A stretch of 64,000 nucleotides of DNA from the NCBI GenBank assembly GCA_947579665.1, contig OX388345.1:59387454-59451453 (forward strand), in the 5' to 3' direction. The number at the start of each line of letters is the position of its first letter. Within the stretch, counting starts at the first letter, position 1. A model generated the notes under the pieces. It made no database searches, was not told the DNA's origin, and worked only from the letters and a program-made list of their open reading frames with translations. Positions 56,737 through 64,000 of the stretch are shown here, piece by piece. The translations under genes and the position numbers were made by a program. This DNA comes from Sympetrum striolatum. Taxonomy: Eukaryota; Arthropoda; Insecta; Odonata; Libellulidae.

Positions 56737-59419
56737 ACAAAGTGACCGCCATTCAGTATAGGCATTCTTTAACATAAATTCTGGACATTCTTCTTATTAT
56801 CTAATATAATCTTTTCGTTTCATATTTTTTTAGCGTCCTCTTTCATTAACGATTATTTATTCCTCGAGATATCTGCTTCTTACCCTTGACCTTCTTACCT
56901 TTACCTTACTAGTAGTAATATGTCATTCCTTCCATATCGAATGTAATGATCCTCAATCCTGTTTATCTATGCATCACTTGTTATCTTTGTAATTAAATAC
57001 AAGCCTTCGTTAAAAAGTGTTCCCAGTAGCTCATGAAGCGACGCTCTGAAGCTTAAAATTCAAACTTGGATAAAAGGAAATTCTCAGTTTGAAATTGTGC
57101 TTGTTATGCCGCGAGAAAAAGTTTAATAAGGCGCTAAATTCTAAAATTGAGTTTCATGATGATGGAGAAACTACAGGATGTAATAAATAATTCGGCTTAG
57201 AAAATATAAATATGTAAATGCGTGTGATTGAATGGTATGAAATTGTCAGTGATTTGTAAGTAATCTGCTCGTGGATTATAGGATAACTAATGTCTTTTAT
57301 TTTGAATTTTGATTTTTACGTTGCTTGCAAATTTATTCATTGTTCTTAATTACTTATCATTATGATGTGGGTTGCGGATCTCTAGTCGTTGACAATAATT
57401 TCAGAACAACAAATTCCTTTTTTTGTTCGTTTCGCCGAAAAACGTCATTTTCTTCCCTTATCACTCAAAAATCTTTATTATCCTCTGCTTCAGTGACTTC
57501 CATCTCGCCTTTCCTTCTCTCTCTTTACCATCTCTCATTCGCATAATTTTTCCTCACCCTCCGCCTTCTCCCTCTTCGCCCAATGTTACGCCGTCCTTTT
57601 TGTAATCCTCTCGCTAATTAACTTTCGTATTCTTCTTGTTGAAAAGTTTTCTTTTGTCGGTTACACTCTTTCCCCAAGACTTGTTTACATCCCACCTACG
57701 CTCCTTTTTCCCCTGAGCGACTTCTTATCATCCTCTTCCTTCCCTCTTCTTCTTTTCCTTCTCCTTCCTTCTCCAGCGCCTTATTCCAATGAGTTTCCTT
57801 AATCACGATATATGTTTCTCTCCCGCTCATCCGTTATATTTCTGTACGTCTAAGGGAGCCTTAAATTCCCTACTTTTTCTTCTTTTATCCGTTGGATTAT
57901 TTCCCTTTTTCTTCTTTACGCTTTAGAGTCTATTGAAACGAAGATGCTTTTGCTCAAACTAAATCTTTTTCTAGCTGTTGCCAATGGTGATAGTCTCTAA
58001 GAAATGGGTACAATTTAGGATATTCATGGTTAAGTGTCTGTGAAGTGTTTCAATTCAGTTTGGGTATGACAGAATTGCTCTTTGAGTTGACCTTGGGACT
58101 TTTAATCAAGAGAGTATGCTAAGGAATAAAACGTTGTTTGAAAGAAATTGGGTTTCAAAAGTTTTGTTTACCCAAGTTAAATCATTTGATCACGTGTAAT
58201 AAAAGACTGTTTTATAGTATGATATTATAATGGGGGCTTAGACCAAGTGATTTCAGTCACATTGAATTTAGTATATGCTACGTTTCTTACAAATTACTTT
58301 GGTTTTAGAACGATTGGTGTTGAAAGAAAGGCTTTTTGTTTCGTATCATATGTTTTGATCTGCCTACTGCACTCTTATTTAGCTTCATATTAGTATATTT
58401 ATGTATGGATATAACTCGAAGTTATCACCATAAGCTATTCCTGTTGATGATTTTATTTACTCCCGTTTTACTCTTTTCTGTTTTAACTGTTTAGTTCCAC
58501 TTTTCGGAAATTAGTAAAATTTCCACATATTTGTTAGCTTGTATCAAATCTATTTTATCTTTATGCATACTTCTAATGTTGTTTTTTTAAGGATGCAAGT
58601 TTAATATATTTTTCAAATTTTCATTTTTATGATCATAAATATGTGATAGAGAATTTCATTATTGAATAGTAAATAGGTTTATTTTTTAAAATCGAGTACA
58701 TTTTCAGTAGAGGATTTCAAAACTTGGACAATTCCCTGTTTGAAGTACCAGATAGCTTATCTTGGGCGTGCTCTCTTCGCTGGCCTCCATTCACTTTTCT
58801 TATTGGTGCAATTCTCCCTCGAGTTGTTTACGGCATTACTGCCCATTTCCTCTCCGCGGACCAGTTCTCCCTCCTATTAAACGCCATCGACTTTCTCTTT
58901 CCGAGAGCACTCTTCTGGTAGAAGAATAACAGCGTATAAGCTGTGCGCAGTTAGGTAGAGAATGAAACTGTTGTCTTGGATATCCCAAATATAGCTGAAA
59001 AGGTTACGCCAGACGTAACGCAAATAAGGAAAGACGGATTTACTTTGCGAAACCTTAAGGAAAAAATGTACCTTGTATACGAGTTTTTTTGTTAGATTAA
59101 GATCTTATATTACGATCATTAATGCCAATTATAAATTAGTAATTAATAATTACCAGATTTAATTAACTTTAGTAATTAATATTGACTTGAAATAGAAGTC
59201 ACGCTTCTCACTTAGACATTGATAGTTCACTCTTTGGTCTTCCAACTCTCATTTCAAAAATAATGGTTCTTAATATATCTGAAGGCTCACATAGTAATTA
59301 TGGTACGTATTATAAGTATTTGCATATGTTTAGGTATTCTAGATGTATTTTCATAAGAACGACATACATGTTAGCTTGTTATTTTTTGTTAATTAATTAC
59401 ATTATTGTTAATATTTTAA
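56737..59419. other. Non-coding DNA with pyrimidine-rich islands (57410-57620, 57680-57920)
   Basis: C/T-rich stretches keep plus-strand frames open at 57325-57605. The frame 58724-58921 has no known motif. 57950-58720 and 58930-59420 are AT-rich without structure. Confidence 0.4.
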
Positions 59420-59473
59420 CATTGTGTAATCCTTGTAACTGGGCTCTCCCCTAATGAATGAATAAAGAAATAA
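59420..59473 (+). mobile_element. LINE-like 3' end
   Basis: TTGTAACTGGGCTCTCCCC (59433-59451), which can form a small GGG/CCC hairpin, is followed by the tail TAATGAATGAATAAAG (59452-59467). This matches the layout 'hairpin, then simple A-rich repeat' of many insect LINE 3' ends. The AT-rich stretch upstream (about 59260-59420) may be its 3' UTR. No RT relic seen. Confidence 0.45.
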
Positions 59474-60537
59474 CTTTCTCATTTTCTTGGTTCTAAATAA
59501 CAGAGTTTAATATAGGACTATGTGTCATCATAAAAAAATGATGTATTGTATTGAAGCATATTAGCTCATATACGACGAATTAAAAGAACAGAAAAATATT
59601 AGAGACGATAATTCATTTTAGCGGTTTGTGATATTTGGAATATTTCTAAAACCAGATCTCATCAACCTTAGTGAGTATTAATTAGCTTGTGGAGCACCTT
59701 TGTTGAATTGACAAGAATAGAAACTATTTTTTTCGTGATTGAATTGGTGTTAATTATACAATAATATTATCAATCGTTATTTATAGGAATACTTTTGGTA
59801 CTCAACAATCAAAACGATGATGGTGAAATGATTCGATGATGATGATGAATGATTCAATGATTACTATAGTTTCATATGATTAAATGTAAAAAATGTTTAT
59901 ATTATGCTCTATGATTGTTACGGAAAGCTTATGGGGGTGATTTTATATGTATTTCAAGATTTGGCTTTGAATAATTGAATGTTATTAAATTAAAATTTGT
60001 GTAAATTAAGTATACTTATAATCATGTACATTGGTATTCACCAATATTACCATTAGTCTGCGTTTACGGTTGAATAATATTATTCACCTTAAGTGTTCAT
60101 CCAGGTAAGATTATTTGCTTTTAATGGCCAGTTTGAGAGATCCTTTCCGCAAGAATGAGTATTTTATAATTATAAACGATCTTCTTTATCGGTTTTCTCA
60201 AAACACCTCATTCCGCTCCAAATAAATCTCTTTCAAATTCATCGGACCTCTTCTTTCCCATCTCATTCTTCATTATTCATCATTTTGCTCATTTATATCG
60301 TTTTCCTCGCTAATCCGCCTCTCCTCTTTTCGCTCCTGCGTGGACTCCCATCGTCCCTCTTAAAAACGGAAAGGGGTGGCAGGAGATGATGGGGAAATTG
60401 ATTTTCATTCAGGAGGGAATTTGTGTGGGAAAGGTTCGAACCCTCAAAAAGTATCCGTTTTTGCGAGAAATCGGGACTTGACTTGAAGTTTATTTTTGAG
60501 AGAAAGTAGTTCTTTCCTGGTGAATTGCAAGTTTGAA
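59474..60537. other. Non-coding DNA; GAT-rich simple stretch at 59815-59860
   Basis: CGATGATGATGATGAATGATT (about 59834-59854) and neighbouring GATGATGG form a short imperfect GAT repeat. GGTTCGAACCC near 60434 resembles a B box but lacks an A box. From 60300 the sequence becomes GC-richer. Confidence 0.45.
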
Positions 60538-60709
60538 TAGTTCTCGGGACTCCAACTGGGTAGCGGAGCTCCATGTCGTCGACGTTTCGGCTGCACACTC
60601 GGCGACCATCTTTGGGACAATGAGGCATTAGGAAAAAACTAGCGCCACCCGTGCAGCAGAAACGTCGACTATATGGAGAGGTGCTACCCGGTTGGAGCCC
60701 CAAGAACTA
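60538..60709. mobile_element. Fold-back element with TCGACGTTTCGGC core
   Basis: The arms are about 59 bp long. TAGTTCTCGGGACTCCAAC, TGGGTAGC, GCTCCAT, GTCGACGTTTCGGCTGCAC on the left are answered by GTGCAGCAGAAACGTCGAC, ATGGAG, GCTACCCGG, TTGGAGCCCCAAGAACTA on the right, at about 85 percent match by eye. TA at both outer ends is compatible with a TA target. The spacer has GCGACCATCTTTGGG. It is the best-preserved member of the GTTTCG fold-back set and is GC-rich, unlike the others. The 136-codon minus frame 60293-60703 runs through it and is a by-product. Confidence 0.8.
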
Positions 60710-63070
60710 ATCTTCCAAAGTAATTAAGAGTCAGGATGGATTAATAAAATGGGATTTCTCCACCTTTCTCGTTCTTTTTCCGGGTTTATTATCTTCGAAA
60801 TAATACGTCTTTTTTCCCTTCTCCTTCCAAATTTTCTCGCTTTTTATCCTGTTACGAAGCTGGAAAGTGAGGGACCGTTGTCATCGTTAAGGATTTGTCG
60901 CAACAGAGTTGTGTTCGCGACGGAGTTGCTGACGGAGAGAAAAGTAAAAAGAACGCGAAATTAAAACGATGTTAACGTGTAGAAATTTGCGATGTAGTTT
61001 TTATTCTATTTGAGTTTAGAAAATAAAGTTACTTACTGTTTCAACGAGTCTCACATATCCTCGAGCCCACAAAATACGTTACAATCCCCTTTCTCTCGAT
61101 CTTTCATTGCTTGGCGATTGCAATTGTTTTCCATTTCCCACCGGTTCGATGCTTGTGCCTTTCCTTTTCCCTGGTGGTGTATGAGAAACTCGTGGGTCGA
61201 AATGCATCCAGGCCAAGTTCGGGAACTCTTTTTTATTTCGCGTTTGACCAAATCGAGAAATTATGACACCCTCTGAACGGTGACGCATATAAGTGAGCTT
61301 GAAATGAAATTTTGCGTATCGAATATGGAACTTAGAGCTGTTTTTGGTGAAATGTTTTATCGCGCGATTCACTATTTCATTCGTTGTTTACTAGATTTTT
61401 TTCCTGGGGAAGATTGTCAAAACGTCTAATTGTATGGGCTCTATTTCTTATCTAACGATTAGTAACGATACTGAATATTACCTGGGTTTTCCTCCGGAGA
61501 TTTCTTTAGGAGAATCGAAACAGGTTAGAGTTTCTTTATCTTTCTAGTACCTAAAAGAAGCGTATTGGGGATTCTTAATTAAAGAATCACTAGCTTTACA
61601 AGCTGTACATTTAATACAAAAATACTTGCCTTGCTAAGCATTGTAAGCTTTTCCATGTTTTTTGATATCTCAATTATATAAATTCGACTCATAATTAATT
61701 AACGATGCAAAACGTTTATGAGGTATTATGTTTTAACTGCGCAGTTGGGATTATGGATTTGGAATCCTATGAAACTCATCGCTCATATAGAATCATCTTC
61801 AACATCTTACTGTAGCTCTAATCATAGGATATTTAAAGTATGCCACATTTGGAATATTTTATGGTAACAGGAGTGCTAAGGAAAGGAAAACATAGTAATT
61901 TGGTCATCATTTTCGAAATATGGTAGTAATAAAAAATGCAAATAACGATTTTTTGAAACCGTACTAAAAATTTATTTCTTGACCATTTTTAAAAGAAATA
62001 AACTTTGTAGCTTTCACAATACATAAAAAATCTTGCGACCATTTTCGTTAAATTCGCTGAGTTTCTAGTTATTGAAATATTCATAACGCGTGGAGATGAT
62101 TAGTTCTTCAATTAGAATTGACATAGTTTAAGTTTATTGTTTTATTTTACCATTGTTTATAGGCTACATATAATGTAATAATAGACAAACAAAAGAAAAT
62201 ATGATTCAGCTTGTTACCATTCCCTTTGCTAGCAAATTCAAGGCTCATATCATCGAAGGGTCAAATCTCTATCCATGTCGTTCATGTTAATATACCTCTG
62301 AGAATCGGACCTATATTATTCTCAAACCAACGCTTATTATGATTGTAATTGTTTTTCAACATGCGAAAACGTCCTATTGGTGAAATTACATTAGCCTCTC
62401 TCTAATAGAACAGTTTCGGATCATAATTGTAATTTTCATTAGCTTGTGTTCTCACAATAGAGAGAAAATATCAAAAACTCAATTTTTAAGACTCGCCAGG
62501 AAATTGGATGATTAACTTACAATGACCGATTCAGCACCCAAGCACGACTTCCTGTAATTAATTATCCAGTGCGATGGTACGTTTCGCTTCGGAGTCTGCC
62601 TGATACCATTAATTCATTTACGGTAAACATCAGCTGGCACAGTAATTGAGTTAATCATAGCTTCCGCTTGGCTTCTAGCTCAAATGCCCCTGATTGGATT
62701 ATCCTGATTTACACTTTTGTGTCGGCGGCTCATTCTATTTGCAGTTATGAGAGGCGTGGATTCTCCAATACAATGTTTAAGAATTGGAATTGTTATCGAT
62801 GAATATTTTAATACTCGGAGTGAAAATTTACAGATAGAGATTTGGTTTGGGTTTGTTGATGAATTTTTGCTGATTTTGTATTCCTTGGGAAATTGTGCTC
62901 TAGGAGTCTTAATCAATGTGAAAATTGTACGTTGTGATTCACTTGTTAATTTATAAAAGAATCCTTATGGATATAAGACGAAAAAATAATTTATTTCTCG
63001 ATGGTTTTTTATTTTAAGCATTCAGGAATGCTCTTGCTTGAATTAGCTTCGCGTTAATCAGCTTTATTAG
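60710..63070. other. Non-coding DNA with GC-richer parts (60710-60960, 61020-61370, 62500-62740)
   Basis: 61010-61372 has overlapping frames on both strands without motifs. 62508-62740 contains TAATTAATTA, CATTAATTCA and CAGCTGG words and looks like possible regulatory DNA. 61400-62500 is AT-rich. Nothing firmly recognised. Confidence 0.4.
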
Positions 63071-63072
63071 AA

Positions 63073-63108
63073 AAGAATTCTTCTCTATTGTGAGAAGAAT
63101 TCTTCTCT
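63073..63108. repeat. Palindrome and direct repeat
   Basis: AAGAATTCTTCTCT occurs at 63073-63086 and 63095-63108. The second copy is part of a perfect 16-bp palindrome GAGAAGAATTCTTCTC (63092-63107), so the stretch is both directly and inversely repeated. Confidence 0.75.
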
Positions 63109-63142
63109 TCTCCACAGTGACAAATTTTGCCTCGGAATTGAC

Positions 63143-63444
63143 CAGTGGTTCTTAACCTTTTAAATAGGCCCCTTAAATCTGAAAATAAGCTCCCGGAACC
63201 CGTTGAAAAATGTTTCTTTTTTTATTCAGGAAAAGACATTTATTGTGATATAATTTATTCATCCCATAATCAAAGTAATACATTTACAGTACATTACTAT
63301 TTTCTTTCATGTAAAACGAAGTTTTAAGGTATTTTAACGATCTTTCTGATAAGCGGTTAAGCGGTAATTTTCATTAAAAGTTTGGAAAATTTCTCTCTCC
63401 CTTCTTTGGAAATGCTCTCTCGCTCCTTCGGTTAAGAACCACTG
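63143..63444. mobile_element. hAT-like MITE
   Basis: The left end CAGTGGTTCTTAACC (63143-63157) and right end GGTTAAGAACCACTG (63430-63444) are exact inverted repeats of 15 bp. CAGTGGTTCT.AACC is a classic end of hAT (Charlie/Tip100-like) elements. The 8-bp flanks GAATTGAC (63135-63142) and GAATGGAT (63445-63452) agree at six positions, as expected of an old 8-bp target duplication. At about 302 bp it has no room for a transposase, so it must have moved with proteins from a full-length relative elsewhere. The plus frame 63145-63327 inside it is not a gene. Confidence 0.85.
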
Positions 63445-63452
63445 GAATGGAT

Positions 63453-64000
63453 TAATATTCCTAAGAAACCTAAGGGTGGACTTTATAACTTAGAGTCGAT
63501 GTTCATCTGACTTAACCTAAGGGGGATCCTTGCGTACTCTTTGTAGAAATTGCAGAAGTAACCTCGGGGATGACATTTTCGAGTGACATATCCTAAAACG
63601 GAAGATCACAATTATCACGGATGATTGGAGGAATTCACATAGGTAGAATGGTCTGACGCCCCTTACGGGATTTCGGTCTCCGTAATGGGGATTGCGTGCT
63701 GAATACTTGGACGCTGGTCTGCGGGTATGATGTAGTGCTCTTTGGTACAATGAAGACCCTGCGGTGAGATTACTGCGTGAGGATTTGCGTGCGTGTTACG
63801 CCCTTTCGGTTTAAGCACCGCCTCAATAATTAATGGGATTCTATTAAGAATTTACATGTGATACGGGTTCCCGTTTTTGAATGTCCTTTGGCTTTCGGGG
63901 AAGCGCAGCTTTGCAGCCCATAATGTATTAATACTTTGATGATAAAGCCATTAGCCTTGACCAAAGTGGTCACGAAGAGATTTCAAAGTTGAATCTCAGC
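63453..64000. other. GC-richer non-coding DNA with one stem-loop (63659-63690)
   Basis: CCCCTTACGG (63659-63668) and CCGTAATGGGG (63680-63690) form a stem with one bulge around an 11-base loop. The minus frame 63517-63750 over it is unassigned. 63800-63960 has ATTAAT-type words (TAATTAATGG, GTATTAATAC). The element class, if any, is unknown. Confidence 0.4.

Noticed and set aside
60428..60442. B-box-like GGTTCGAACCC, possible tRNA or SINE
   Set aside because: No A box at the right distance upstream and no cloverleaf.
60293..60703. 136-codon minus-strand frame, longest in the window
   Set aside because: About half lies in the fold-back element at 60538-60709 and the rest in a GC-richer island poor in stops. 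No recognisable protein.
1..64000. CRISPR array, prophage or bacterial operon
   Set aside because: No regularly spaced identical repeats, no dense coding, no Shine-Dalgarno-led genes; the composition and mobile elements are those of an animal genome.

Overview
This window looks like intergenic or intronic DNA from an arthropod, most probably an insect with a fairly large, AT-rich, repeat-laden genome. The evidence is the base composition, the absence of any long open reading frame (the longest are about 120-136 codons, as expected by chance or inside repeats), tRNA-derived SINE heads, remnants of a non-LTR retrotransposon reverse transcriptase, hAT/mariner/piggyBac-type non-autonomous elements, and tails such as (AATA)n and (AAT)n. 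I cannot name the species. I find no intact protein-coding gene, no tRNA or rRNA gene that I trust, no CRISPR array and no bacterial-type operon.

Three dispersed families make up most of the recognisable content. (1) A roughly 510-690 bp repeat whose one end is the near-palindrome TTTCTCCCTATACGTAGTAT.. and which carries a (CAGA)n-type tract and an internal 180-190 bp unit: copies at 811-1498 (minus), 30026-30537 and 36081-36763 (plus). (2) A long-terminal-inverted-repeat MITE beginning GAGGTTTAAAATCTCC and flanked by TA: 2873-3113, 8239-8399 and 35660-35886; homology runs past one TA in all three. (3) A set of fold-back elements, unrelated over most of their length, of which five share a GAC..GTTTCG core and often a nearby CATC/TTCAGG-like word: 5921-6055, 19485-19606, 35982-36080, 56586-56736 and 60538-60709, plus a one-sided relic at 29760-29880. 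Other inverted repeats lie at 4143-4279, 7391-7458, 22513-22651, 41814-41862 and 44991-45080.

Other mobile elements are a hAT-like MITE (63143-63444, CAGTGGTTCTTAACC ends, imperfect 8-bp duplication), a 230-bp TIR element (37029-37258), a very small TTAA-flanked element (31285-31378), three tRNA-like SINE heads (2371, 10075 minus, 52109) and several LINE 3' ends. A relic of the C-terminal part of a LINE reverse-transcriptase polyprotein lies on the minus strand at 12300-12620. A second decayed coding relic, which I cannot assign, lies on the minus strand at about 30540-31260.

Between the repeats the sequence alternates between AT-rich DNA and GC/CpG-richer islands of 200-800 bp (for example 3240-3600, 5000-5560, 8820-9260, 32060-33120, 46040-46620, 48500-48780, 52930-53350, 60300-60960). 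Some islands are strongly pyrimidine-rich on the plus strand. One island contains two opposed CTCF-like cores at 48700-48723. These islands are the best candidates for host regulatory sequence, but that is inference. All coordinates and match counts were read by eye; no alignment or search was run.
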